From Erythrophleum ivorense (Eukaryota; Streptophyta; Magnoliopsida; Fabales; Fabaceae): 64,000 nucleotides of DNA. Made by a program: the position numbers and the translations under genes. This document shows positions 11,831 through 24,900 of the stretch, in pieces (the first letter of the stretch is position 1; every line of letters begins with the position of its first letter). The DNA is taken from contig JAIUCV010000103.1 of assembly GCA_026724425.1 (NCBI GenBank), forward strand, positions 1,550,001 through 1,614,000, given 5' to 3'. The notes under the pieces are model-generated. The model saw nothing but the letters and a program-made list of their open reading frames with translations. It was not told the DNA's origin and did not search any database.

Positions 11831-13310
11831 TTATCTTCTCCCTATCAACCTCTTGACAATAGTTAAAAGTAAGATGAGCACACAGTAGTAATAGAAGTGG
11901 TAAGATCTCATCAATGTCATCATCATCCTTTAGTAACTTAATGGTCAAACATTTTCCTTTATGGATTTGCTCTTTATCACTAGGAGTCCTTGACATTATT
12001 GTAGTAAGAACAACACCTTACCTGGGCTTCACCCGAGAATGGTTAATTACCTTAGTTGGGTCATTGAAAGTTGCCACTTATGTCAACCTTTTTAGATGAG
12101 AGAGCCTGTCCATGTCGTCCTGTAATGCTGCATAAGGTAATAACATATTAGCTTGCAAATAATGTCAATTAGGCATAAAGTAGAAACGACAAGTCAATCA
12201 ATACACTATGTGAGTAATTAATAGAAATCAACTTTAAAGTAAAGAAGACATTAAGAAAAGTAAGGGGGAGGGAGACAAATGGTTTGGTAATATCCAAGAG
12301 ACAACCCACATATGCAAGCAATAACCATTTAGGACATGGTCACTCAAATATAGATATGTGGCAAATACCTACAAAGACAACATAAAAAAGAAAGTAGAAA
12401 AGAAAAAGGGAATAACATATTGAACTCAAACCCTCTAGGTGCAAGTCAAAAATAAAAGGTAATAAAGCAAGATCAAACTTGGTAACACCAACCCCACTTC
12501 TACTTAGACGTTGACAAATTCTAACTAAACCATCAAGAAATAGCTTCACAAAAGTATGCAAGCTTTTGATCTCACTAGCAAAATAAGCATTCGAAAAACA
12601 CTTCCAAATTGTAAAGTCTATCCACCCTTGGTTTAAACAAATTATAATAAGCCCAGAGCTAACAAAAAGCCTTATTAGGAAGAAACAACACTTCCGATTA
12701 TTAGATGAAGTAGGAGCCCTAAAAAGGTCTTCCACTTGAAGTATGAATTCCCATCAACCTTCATTTTCACCACAACACTGCTGTAGATTATAAAAAGCAA
12801 CAAAAACTAAAAAGTTTAGAGGTAACACAACTTGTCCACACAATAGAACAAAATTCATAATCATCTTGATAGTAGATGAAAGCAACTGCGTCAATGACAA
12901 GTTGAAGTTAAATTCAACCAGAACCATCATAATGAAAGGATAAGAAGGGAATTTAAACTTGTAAAATAGTTGATCTTTGTGCATATACCATGCTACTTCA
13001 GAGTTGGTACAAGAAGGGATAAGGAAACCCTTTCACAAGAACAAGTGGAAGAAAGGATGATAAATTCTTTTAATAAAGACTCCAAATCCCCTTTAGTCAT
13101 CACAAAATGCACATAACAAGCCAAAGATAGAGCAAAACGAGGCCCTATGCAAAATTTGCTATTATAGCAAACCCTAATGGGACAAGTAAATTCTTTTTTC
13201 TTTTGGAAGAAAGATACTGTAATCATTCTCACTAAGAAATCCCAATCATTACCAAGATGACGCAAGTAATACAACCACCCAAGAATTTGAAATAAAAAGA
13301 TTAAAAATAT
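11831..13310 (-). pseudogene. Decayed retrotransposon gag-like gene, N-terminal part
   Basis: Minus-strand fragments in shifting frames occupy 13274-12993, 12984-12754 and 12735-12340. The middle piece (FPSYPFIMMVLVEFNFNLS, then LTQLLSSTIKMIMNFVLL) followed by an aromatic-rich stretch resembles the conserved N-terminal region of plant putative gypsy-type transposon proteins (PF04195-like), where a PLHPF..VL..F.L...QL.PN pattern precedes W-rich segments. Several frameshifts and stops separate the pieces. The 3' side is interrupted by the solo LTR at 8981-11830. Similarity is recalled by pattern, not by search, so the family call is tentative. Confidence 0.4.
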
Positions 13311-16300
13311 ACTACTCTAAGCCTATTTAACTTGAGACTTTACTAGCAGACTTGGGGTAAGTGTTATGAGAATCTCATAGGCATACTAATCCCCACAAGC
13401 CCAAAGCCATTCAACCCATTTCACTAAGGCTCACAAAACATAGAAAATATCACAAAACCTTAAAACTAAGTGACATATAGCATTCATCTCTAGGTATATA
13501 CGAATATAAACCTTAAAAAATAGGGAAAAGCCCTTACACTCGAATGCTATTCTTAAAAAACAATCTCCTAATACTAAGTATAAACAACACATTCATGGTT
13601 ACAAACAACCTTTATTGCTCTTCTCGCCAAGGGAGGAGGTTTATTATATCTTATTTAAAGAACTAAGCAATACAAAATTCATAAGTTGAGCTAAGATACT
13701 TTATCTTTTCTATGTTATACACTCGACATCAACACGGTTAAATGAAGTTTTTTTTTTTGTTTCTTATAAAAACATGGCATGGGTATTTATGTTAATTTCT
13801 TATACTTTAAAGAATCTACAAATTTTGTAATATATATAGATATATATCATATAAAAAACTTTAAAAAACACTTATCATTTTTGTTTACTTCAAGAGTTTT
13901 AAACTTTTGAGATTATTTATATCATATCACCCTTTTCACTTAAGGCTAATTTTAAATGACTTAGGTATATGACAAAACAAGAATTAAAACTTGAGACTAC
14001 TTGCTAAATTACATACACATCTCACTATCAACAACAACCACTAGACCATCACCTAATAATTTAAGAATCAGACTAACTTACAAAAATAACATCATAGAAA
14101 ATGTGTTGTCCACCAAAAAGTAAAAGACTGGAATGTGTAATTGTAAAGATGGTTTAAAATAAAAAATAAAAAAGAATTAAGAAATACCTGGTTTTTCAAG
14201 ATGTATGCTGGTTGGATAGTATTTTTCTTCAAATGTGCACATCTCTCATAACGATCCATTAGTTATTTGCACTCAGATCCTTTGTTGCTGTGAAAACAAC
14301 AGCAAAGGGTGCTGCTATGACATGGTGTGAGCAAGACCATCCAAATATAATTTTGACGATCTAGTGTTTTTGGGGTTATTTTGATTATTTCCTTTTTAAA
14401 TGAAATCAGAGACCGAATGAAAACAATTTCTCAATTACAAATTTTAAAAAAATGATAATAAAAAATCAAATTGAAATCTAGATTATTTAGTGGTGATGTG
14501 GACAGTTTAAATTGTGTACTTCTCTCTTGCTAGCAACAAAGACGTTGGTTCCCTCATTATCCACCAATCTTAAGGTTTTCCACTGAGTCACTTTGAATAC
14601 AAAACCTTTGTTTTTTTTTTTTTTGGGTCTTTTTAGAGCACAAAATTATTAATTGTTCCCAACCTTTACTAATAGATCAACAAAATTAATTATAAAAGGT
14701 TACATTTGTTCATTATTAATACGAGTTTAAGAAAAAATTAAAAAAATTTCAATCTACGGCAATATCGTTTCTTTGTACCAAATAAATAATCCATTTGAAC
14801 AAGGGATTCCTTTTTTTTTTTTTTTTGGTGCCAATGAACAAGGGACTTGATATTGGAGGTTAATTTTTTGGTTTTCCTCTTGTAATTTGCGCATGCATAT
14901 TTTTAAACACTGAGCTTACAAAACCTGCATGTTTGACCTAGCCATGTTTCGAAGTTTTAAGAAGGATGTCTGGACACCAACCGAAGTACTTCTCTTACAT
15001 CGACACATTTTGAGGCAACAGTATGTTTGGGTCCCCAAATTTTAGTATCTTGTCAAGGGCAAAAAACAGATTGAATCCCAAACAGCACCACCTGCAACCG
15101 AAGACAATGTTTAAGGCCCAAAGTAAAGGCAGCATTGAAGCAGATAATTCCCGGTCCATAGGGTATCTTTAACACTATATATATTCAGTTATATTACCTA
15201 TATATGTAGCCCAAATTAAAAATCTTTTATATCCATTTTAAACCCACCAAATGGCCAATGGGAGAAAATGTGTAATGGTTAAAATTTTCAAATACATTCA
15301 GAAAGAAAAAAGGTACAGTATTTTCCTGGTGCGTGAGAAAATAAAATTGAAGCATGACGAACAAAAGAATGTGCTTTCGGCAATATATATTGGTGAATCC
15401 ATCTTGAACTGGGATTGAAAAAGTGTGTTTTATCGTTTTCAACTTATCTTCAAATGTTGAGACATCCTTCTTCATAACAGAAAACTCTCATATAATCACT
15501 GAAATTGTACAAGTGAACAAAAAAATAAAGAAGATAAGCAATATATTTTATCAATCAATAGGTCGAACAAGTTTAAGATAACCAATTTATTACTCTGAAT
15601 TTACAATTTTTTTTAGTATTACGTAATGATGAGAAAAAAATATAGATGATATTTTTAACTTGAGTTCATATCAACTACTGTCAATCCTAGAAAGACGCAT
15701 GTTGATAGATATATATTAAAAATATGTTTTTATAATTTTGAATATTCACAATTGCTTCTTACAGAATTTATTAATCGTCTTCACTAAATGGCAATTACCA
15801 CAATTTTATCCCAAAAAAAAAAGAATATTATTCAGAAACATTTTTTCACAAAAATAACATATCAATCAAACATCACTTTAACTTGAAATTTTAAATTATT
15901 AAATGAAGATACATTAATAAATTTATGATTAGTTTGGGTATAGGTCCTTACTTTGCAATTAGATTTTTAATTAAAATATATGATAAGTATATAATTTTTT
16001 AATAGTAACAAAACAAGCATATGATTTAATTGGGAAACTATATACTTTTGTAAAAAATTATAAAATTTTCAAGTTATTATTAAAAAATTATATTTTTGTT
16101 ATGTTTTAATTAATAAACATAATATCAAACATATAAGAAATTACATATAAATTTTTTTATAAATTTATTATAAATCTCTAACTATTTCTAAAGGAGAACT
16201 TATCTCATATTACGGTCTCTCTTTAATTAATCAAATGCATATGAGATCCTATTTTTAAAAAGCATGTCCAATATATATATATATATATGCCTAAGATTTA

Positions 16301-16757
16301 ACCTGACATAGGTCAAATAATTAATCATATCTAATTTATTGCCTCAATATGAATAACCGGTAATATATAGAATTTAAACAAATTCAACTACAAAAAACTT
16401 TAGGAAAACATTAATTTATCATCACAAATAACAGACATTTTTTTATGAAAAAATATTTGAATTTTTTTGGATCAAATTCACCGTCTTACCTTAAAAAAAA
16501 ACGGTGAGGCCAAACACGCAAAACCCGCTTGCCAGGAAAACACCAAAAACCACCCATTCAACATTATCCAAATTATCAAAGAGTATCCATCAAAATCTGA
16601 AGTTGAGGAGTTTCATTGAAGTGGCAATTAAAGTTGGAAGCGTTTCATGCTGATGTGTAAACCCAACATGAATTCTCGGAATACAACCACACCGCTTGCC
16701 ACTCCATTTTCTATATGAACTAGCTGAACACTTCACCAAGACCATGCAGATAACGGA
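13311..16757. other. AT-rich intergenic DNA
   Basis: No gene recognised. It contains poly-T runs (about 14610 and 14809-14826), an imperfect hairpin CCTTTGTTGCTGT/ACAACAGCAAAGG near 14279-14308, and a TA microsatellite near 16270-16289. The right end, from about 16580, should contain whatever remains of the F-box pseudogene promoter. Confidence 0.5.
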
Positions 16758-17370
16758 ATGATGAATGGGTTCAACGATGGCATCATACACAACATTCTGG
16801 TTATCGTTCGCAGCTGCGGCTTGCGCCAGCAAAACTTGGCACCGTCTTTGCAGCCAAATCCTTTGCCGTCCCAGCTCGCCTCAGCTGTCACCCTCAATCC
16901 TTCCCTTATTGTATGCGCTTCTTACAACCAATTATTTCCATCACCATTACTGTAATATAATTATTATTCAGGAGTTTTTTACCCTTATATATCTTTTAAA
17001 GATCAGAAAGTATGATTCCTCTATATTCATTTGTTATTGTCATGTGGTGGTTGACGGACTGCAGTGGCGGAGGTTTTTGACAAGGTTCTGAGCGAGCAAA
17101 TTCGTCCCCCCTTTGCTATAATTTTCATCAGTGAACAATTTGGTTTGAGATTCGCTCATATATTTGTTTATAGCTATATATTTCTTTCACTCTTTTTTTT
17201 TTTTTAATGTATAAAATAAGGTTTTGATTGCTCTTATTTCTTAATTTGGTTTGAATAATGGTATATGATAATTCAAATTACTCGAAGACTGGAAGCCAGA
17301 GTTCCTTTGGTTATTCATATTAGCCATGGGGTGATGGGCAAGGATGCTCCCCCAGATGAACTCCGAGAAG

Positions 17371-17408
<38 letters not shown>

Positions 17409-19796
17409 CGTTTATTTCCCAATGAGTTGCATATTACTTTTGACAAAGAATAAGAAAGTAAAAATTTTGTTGGGGGGTACTGCAAGTGAAATGGGAGTAC
17501 TTTGATTATAGTTATAATCATCCTCGTGAGAGCAACGCATATGGCAGTAGAAGTCAAGGGATTGTTTTGGCTCCTGGATTTGTACCTGGACTCAAAGTTG
17601 ATGCTATACCCTTATTTCATCCGCGAGGTACCTAGTTACATGGTCCCAATTTTTCTCCTTTCTTTTTTATTTAAATAATTAGATATTATATTATTTTCGC
17701 TTCGTTTAAAATAAAAGAAAGAGTAAATTAACGTCATTATTGCGCGGAGAATTGAGTTGAATATTTATTTTTCTGTGTGGTAATTACAGGATCCTGATGT
17801 TGACAAGATCGACAAATTTGTAACCGATATTAAGGCTCACACAGCGAAGAGGGAGAGGAAATGAGATCAGAGTCCGAGCAAGCTCTGCCCTATCGGATTA
17901 AGGCGAACCACATGTTAAGTTTTAGGTCGGTTAGGATTTGAGTTAAAATACTTTTTATAAGTTTGTGTCAATCTTTTTTGTATGAGTTAGTTGAATTAGA
18001 CTTAAGTTAAATTTATAATATAATATCATAGTCTCAATTTAATGTTGAGGCTACTCATATGTCCAATCCTACAAATTTCAAGCTAAATTTGTAACACCAC
18101 ACCTGACAATTATCTTATGATAAGATTTTCAGACCTGGTATCGGCTCCCGGGGAAGGCTTCCCTCCTGATCCCTCCTCTGAACCTACTGACTGAAGGGCT
18201 GGCACCGCTTCTGGTTATGAATTCCCCGCTGCCATCATGATGTTTGGAGTTGAGTGTTAATTTGTTCTTCAACAACTTTCTATCTTCTACATATTCTGCC
18301 ACTGATGATTCCTCACATGGTCTTTTTTCTAGGATCGTAAGAGTGATATGAATTCCGTTGTTGCCAAAATGGGTATATATCACAATTTCCTTTTATCTTG
18401 CAATGCAATTTAATTACTGCTATTATTATTATTATTATTATTTACATATATATAGATCTGATAAGGGGTGCTATATATATGTGTGTGTGTGTGTGTGTGT
18501 GGCAGATGATGCTATGCCAAAGGAAACAGTCATAGTTGGAGATGCTCGTGGTTGCTTTTTGTTCAACAGTCTGTATTACACAATAACTTCTGCGGATTCA
18601 TACATACTGGACGCTGTTGCTCTGGTTTTGCTAAGGACAAAGACAAGTCTGCTGGTACAATTGGTTTTCTTTTTCATAAACATTTTAATTAGCTAATTCC
18701 TATGAAACTTGATTAGTGTTAATTGTATATTATTGTTCAATAATATAATATATGTACGAAGACTCATCGCAATCATCTGCACACGGTGGTCTGGGTTATA
18801 AATTGATCAGATGTAGGAGAAACAGAGTTCAATGTGATAGTGGCTGTGGGTTCAATGCCATTTGGGCCACGATTCAAGGTGACTATTGTAGGAGTGAATC
18901 CATCTCAAGAATGGTCTGTTTTCTCTGCTAGAATGGAAGGATGTCACGTCATTTTGAATTTCGACGCAGTCGCTGAGACTGTTTTTGAAACGGTATGTTA
19001 TATCAACATAGACAATATTTCACAAAGCAATAATATTTAGTATAATCTACATCTTCTATTAAAATAAACATGTCATGGTGCTCGCAGACGAATGATCCCT
19101 ATTTTGAATTGTACATTGCAGCCACCCAACGAAGAAGATCGGCAGAATCCTTGGTCTTCCGTCGACTTACAGCGTAAGACGTGCAATTATTCTGCAGATA
19201 CTGAAACATGTAATGATTTTCCTTTATATCTTATAATAATAATGCAAAGAGTCTGACATGGGCTTAATATTGTACGACCTTCTCATCGCACTTCATGCAT
19301 AAAAAAACGCTGATTGTGATATTGAAACAGGGGAGAAGGTATCGACTTTATCGTTGGAGGGGTAGGCATCAAACCTGGAGATTCTTTTATATTCTACCAT
19401 ACAGATATGGAAACTGCACGTACCACCAGAGCCATAGCCTACGACAATCTCAAGATCTTGAAGGAAAAAACAAGTAATAACTTAAGAGGTGAATTGGAAG
19501 CTAATAATAACAAGAGTGGTGTGTTTGGGTGTTTAATATTATCTTGTCATTTTCATGTGAAGTCATATTTTGGAAAGGCAAATGTTGATATGATCCCATT
19601 CACTCACAACTTTCCCGGGGTTCCAAGAGCTGGATCATTCTGCAAAGGGGAAATAGGGCGCGCCAGCACAAGGATTATTACACAAACACAATCTCAAGAA
19701 CAAAACTCTACTCATTGCTCTCGTCATGCCTCTAGTGCTGTTTATTTGGCCATGTCTTATATTCTTGCTTCCCCACTAGCGGATCACAAATATTAA
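16758..19796 (+). pseudogene. F-box/FIST-domain gene, broken upstream duplicate
   Basis: Matches the intact gene at 21919-27323 exon by exon. Approximate exons: 16758-16911, 17065-17140, 17290-17372, 17486-17627, 17790-17863 plus 18216-18245, 18333-18372, 18506-18654, 18811-18992, 19088-19173 and 19331-19796. Lesions seen: about 14 bases missing inside the F-box after HNIL and one base missing 70 bases later, together restoring frame; AA instead of AG before exon 4; an insertion of about 350 bases with a stop (KRERK*) in exon 5; one base lost from a T run in exon 7. Exons 3, 8, 9 and 10 are still open, and exon 10 keeps the GVFGCLILSCHFHVKSYFG and NFPGVPRAGSFCKGEIGR regions. The N-terminal leader before the F-box is not recognisable. 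It was probably functional for a long time and lost recently; a truncated C-terminal product cannot be excluded. Confidence 0.82.
17864..18215. mobile_element. Insertion in exon 5 of the F-box/FIST pseudogene, LTR-like
   Basis: About 350 bases separate the two halves of exon 5 and are absent from the intact paralog. The text (GTCGGTTAGGATTTGAGTTA, later ATATCATAGTCTCAATTTAA and TGTCCAATCCTACAAATTTC) resembles a common plant repeat that begins TGTTAAGTCCCACATCGGTT and carries ATGGTATCAGAGCC near its end, a primer-binding-site-like motif. No clean target-site duplication or terminal repeat was found, so borders are approximate and the class is tentative. Confidence 0.4.
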
Positions 19797-21808
19797 CCTT
19801 CGGGATTTACATGTAGTCTAGGATTTGTGCCGTTTATTTCCCTTTTTTTTTTTAATATATTGGTGGCATCTATTTTAGAATTTGGTCCTTTAAATTTATG
19901 TATATGCAAAATTTCAGAAGGAAATCTTATTATTTATTATTGTTCATAAGTCGTTTAAATTGTGGTTCTACCTTTATCCGCATGTCTTTTTTTTTTTTTT
20001 AATTTTGTACAAAGTACAAGGATTTACCTGATAATCGAATAATTCCAGTAGGGTTTGTTATTATATGTGTGTGGAACTCTTATTAACAATAATTAATGGG
20101 TGCTTTGTGGATGGATGCTTTGTTTTAGCCTTCTGACGATTGTACTCGGAAATTCCATCCAACATGACTCGAGATCGTTGGCCAACATGAAAAAGTGATC
20201 TAAGCATACTTTTAAAGTGTTATTTTGAAATATATTCACGAATTCTCATTAAATTAAGTCAATATTATGATTTATGATTACCTTTTTTTAGAATAATTTC
20301 TCATGAAACATCTGATATACTGATTATTTTAGAAAATAATCCTTCCTAAATATGATGCTTATTGAAGATACATTCCATCAGTACCTATGACAACAAAATG
20401 TGGTATCCAAAATGCGGATTCTCCACTTTATTGCTCATATTTTTTCATACTCTGTTTGTTTTACTGAAATTGTTTTTTACAAAAACTTTTTTTATGTTTA
20501 TTTTATCACTTTTTTTTTCACCGATCTAAATCTTTACTTCAATTTTTTACGACAAAACAAACAGAGAAGAGTGAATCACTATGGATAATGTTAAACTTCT
20601 AATTCTGTCAATATATTTTTTTAATTTATCATTTTAATAATTATTTCATATTTAAATAACACTAATTAATATCAGAATCACTACACTATATACTTTTTAC
20701 TTTTTAAAAAAATTGGATGAATAAATTTTTTTTTTTATAAGTTAACTTTTTCATTGAATAACTATTTTTGAAGGTGGTTATAGGTGGCTTTGCAAGGAAA
20801 GATATGATTAATATTATTTATAAAATATTTTTATATAATATATATTAAATAAGCTTTTAAAATACTTTAAAACTATGATGCACCCATTAATTTTTTAAAT
20901 TAATGGAAATGAGAATGTGAATAAAAATGATAATGGAAATGAAAGAAAGTATTGATGGACTATGAAATGGAATAAATATTCTATTGTAGTTTTATATTTA
21001 GTTTAGATGAAAACAACGAAAGAGTGAAAAGGAAAGATGATCAATCATAATATTTTAATGCAAACATATATTAAAATATTTGTTATTAATCTTTTTAATT
21101 TATAAAAACATTTTTTAAATTACTACTAATAAGATAATAATAAATTAATTATTTTTAATTACCAATAATAATATAAAACAATAATTTCGTAATTCAAGAA
21201 GATAATTTTTGAATTACCAATAACAAAAAGAAAATATTAAAACTTGAGAGGTAGCGTCATGTAGCACAATTGCAAACAAATATCAATTTTATTTTGCAAT
21301 AGAAAAGTAATGAAATGATGATAAGGGCAAACCCGTAACATTTCATCCCATTCCGGCAATGCTCCATCATTCCTTCAAAATTTGGATGGAATTTGGAAAA
21401 TTGGATTTGTGGAAATGAGCTAAAAAATGAAATGGAAATGAGAGAACAAGTTTGCCAACCGAACAAGAAAATATAAAAATTTTCCCATTCTCACTCACAA
21501 AGCAAGATTTCCTCCAATCAAACTGGGGCCAACCAAGATTTCCTCCAATCAAACTGGGGCAAACGATGTGAAATTAAAGAGATAAAAAATCATAGCATAT
21601 TAAAAATAGTAATGAAGCCATTTGATAGTATGCCAAACATATATCTTCATATATGATCACGGTTGTTATATATCAATATCTTTTTTTGGGGCGGAATTTT
21701 CACTCTTTTGATGTTTTTATTTATTTTGTTTGTTCTTTTCTTTTTTGGGATCAAATATTCTTTTGTTTTTTGGCTGGGTTTGGGTAGAGTAGGTATCTGT
21801 GAATATTT
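19797..21808. other. AT-rich spacer between the two F-box/FIST copies
   Basis: No gene seen. It contains poly-T runs and, at about 21503-21560, two adjacent copies of a unit of about 31 bases (CAAGATTTCCTCCAATCAAA followed by CTGGGG). The region 21560-21808 is the likely upstream promoter of the intact F-box gene. Confidence 0.5.
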
Positions 21809-21835
21809 TGGGCCAAAACAATGGGCCTTAAGCCC
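21809..21835. promoter_or_regulatory. Site II motif pair upstream of F-box/FIST gene
   Basis: TGGGCC occurs at 21809-21814 and 21822-21827, followed by AGCCC at 21831, about 85-110 bases before the ATG at 21919. This is the position and spacing usual for plant TCP-binding site II elements. Function is inferred. Confidence 0.45.
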
Positions 21836-21918
21836 GGGACCACAGTCTATATGCTTTGATTATTCACCGCCCACTTCTGATACGAATCGGAGACTGAAAG
21901 TCAGGTAAGCAGGACACC

Positions 21919-24900
21919 ATGGAGATGACAACGTCATCTTCGACGGCCAGAACCAAAGCTAAGTCAAGCGATGCGCAAATGAGTTTTTCGGGTTATGATG
22001 GGATGGACGAGGACCTCCTCCACAACATTCTGAGTAGACTTCCTGCTCAATCCTTCGCTTCAGCAGCTTGCGTTAGCAAATCATGGAATCGTATCTGCAA
22101 TCGCGTCCTTTCTCGTCCTAAGCTCGCCTCTGCTCTTTCTCTCAAACCTTCTTTGCCTGTAAGTTCCTTTCGCCACGTCTCTGGTCCTTTGCATTTCACG
22201 TTTTCTGACAAACTCGCAATAAGGAAGAAATGAAAATTCCGCAGCTTAAATCATGTTCCATTATCAAATTGTAATATTTCTACATTTCTAGGAAATCAAA
22301 CGCTGTTTGATGGTTTCCAATCACCTTCCCCCCCCCCCCCCCCCAAAACCCGGTACCCGAGAATACAATCGGGGGCAAGTAAGCAATGAAAAATCGGAAA
22401 TTGATACTTAGGTTTTTGATATGATCTGCGTTGGTTAAAAATGAATATATATAAGATGTGACTTAAGTCATGAGGCACTCCCACCTAATAGATTAGGCTG
22501 GTCTTTTGGGATGACCTTTTTCTCATGTTTAAGTCATATCAACCGGGATCAAGGCATTCCGGCATACTCGGTGATGTCAATATTGCACTGTTTGCCTGGG
22601 GCTAGGAAGCTAGGAGAAAGCCAGCTTAAATGGGCGCCCATGGTGGAATCTTAAAGACCCAATCAATTTTATTACTTTCTGAATCATAGAAATTCATCAT
22701 CAATTATGAAAGATAGCTTTATTGCTTTGATTAGATGGCTTTTATGTTAAATTTATCCTGTTTATATTGAGATAATGAAACCTTAGTTGTGTTTACCTCA
22801 CTTTGATAATAAGCACCGTTCTTTTTCTCACGGATTTTTAGCTCTTTCAAGTTTTGCCGAACTTATTGTAAGATCTTCCAACTTGCTTGTTACTCTTGGT
22901 AATTACTGTACATTCAAACAGGATGCTTTGAAAGAGGTTTTTGATAAGATTCTGTCTGAGCCCATCCGTCCACATTTTGCCATTGTGAATGTTGGAAGTG
23001 GATTTGAACTACCAGTGACTCTAAAGCTTGTATGGAATTACTCCCTCCTTCTTTTCTAAGTCCAAGCGTTGTTTGTATTAAGCCATTGACCTTAAGGTCT
23101 ACTGTGCAGATTACAAAGAAACTGGGATGCTTGGTTCCCATCATTGTTTCTGTGGCTAATGGTATTATTGGAAGGGATGCTCTTACTGATGAACTTAAAG
23201 AGGTTCAATATCTATCAACCTTTGTTAATTTTTATATTAGCAGTTTGGTAAACTTAAGTGTAGACCCATAATTATTTATGTAGGTCAAATGGGATGCTCT
23301 TTTCAGTGGCTTCAGTGACGAAGCATATGCCAGAAAAGGCATAGTTATAACCATTGGTTTTTTTCCAGGATTAAAAGTCGATGCTATACCACTAGTTCGA
23401 CTGTCAAAGGTAATAAATTTTCTCTTTTAGCCGTTGAGGTTTGCACTCCAAGATATGTGTCGTGCCCTGTCAAATTTCACCTTTCCTATTCTGATTGTTG
23501 TAGATGCAGTCTGTATTGTTAAGCCATCTTGAAAATGAATGACCTATCCATTCAGGATTGAATTAAGATAATATTGGCATTGATGCTGTTCAAATTGTTA
23601 ATGTTGCTAAGACTTTGTCATACCAGACACCTCGAGAGTCAGCCATTGACAAGTTTGTAGTGGATATCAAGGAGTATTCAGCGTCTGTCTCCAGATGCTC
23701 CTTCCCCCTGGGGATCCTGTTGTTTGGAGTAAGTAGATGGTAGTCACTTATTTATCAATTATTCATTTTATTTGATTAAATTTTTCTTTTTCTTCATTTA
23801 TATCATTCTTGGTAGTGTTGTTCACACTGATTTGGCTGCACAGGAAGGAAGTAGTGACATGAAACCAGTTATGGAGAAGTTGGGTAAGTGCCGTTTTGTA
23901 TGTGCATATTACTATTACACATCATGTTTCTACACTACGCTTTTGCTCATATTCAAACTTAGTTTTTTACTTTATAAGGCAAAATTGTCAGGCATTTTGT
24001 TCCTTTGGTCAGTAGAACTTATCTTCTTAAAATTAGAGTGTAATCAGAGAAGATGGAACTAAATGGTGATCAGAGAAGATGGAACTAAATGATTATTTAG
24101 AGTTTACAAACACTTAACATTGTACTTCATGACAGATCAATATTAAAAATATCATTGTCTGCTTTCCTTATCATATTTTTCATTACAACATCTCATTGTG
24201 TGGGATACATAAAATTGGAATTTGATACTTGATTGTAGTTGGAACAACTGTGTATTTTTGCATTAGTTTTGTAACCGAGAAGTGAGAACTGCAATAACTT
24301 CAATATACGCCTCTCTGCTTCAGGCTTGTACTTGTCTAGTCTTTGTTGATGGTAAAGGTTTTTATGCAGATTATGCCATGCCGAAGGACACATTCATTGT
24401 AGGTGACGAGAGAGGCTGCATTAAATACAGAAGTGGAAATGACTCTAGAAACACTCGTGCTAACTTAGAAGCTGTTGCTCTTGTTTTTGCTCAGGATAGG
24501 GACAGATCTTCTGGTACTTCTTGTTATCTTTTTGGTAGCTCTTTCTGCCAATGTGTAGTACAATTTATACAATTGCTGCTGTTCATGCCATTCTTTCTTC
24601 ATTAATGGGGAAAGTGGTTCTCTTATTTATTGAGACTAGACATGTTTGCTCTCTCAAAGGAAAGTATACGCCAAATGCGATTGTGTTGCACATTGCCTTC
24701 TTTAAAATCTATTGTGCATTTTTTTGGTTTAAAATAATGTACTGTGCATTTTGCTTTTATGTCTCTTTATCTTGTTTCTGTGCTACTTCTGTATGCTAGT
24801 TCATGTTTAGAAATAGAATCTGTGGGATAGATCATGTTACCACTGTGATTGGTTCTAGTGCTATAAGGCACTAATTAAGTCTTCTATTTTATTTTTTCAT

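Noticed and set aside
14279..14308. Short hairpin CCTTTGTTGCTGT / ACAACAGCAAAGG
   Set aside because: Too short and imperfect for a miRNA precursor, and no known mature miRNA sequence recognised.
15227..15475. 82-codon minus-strand ORF in AT-rich DNA
   Set aside because: Composition is like surrounding intergenic DNA, with no motif, splice context or similarity recognised.
22328..22344. C17 run, and the G14 run at 32433-32446, as G-quadruplex or regulatory elements
   Set aside because: Single long homopolymers in introns, length-unstable and prone to sequencing error; no further support.
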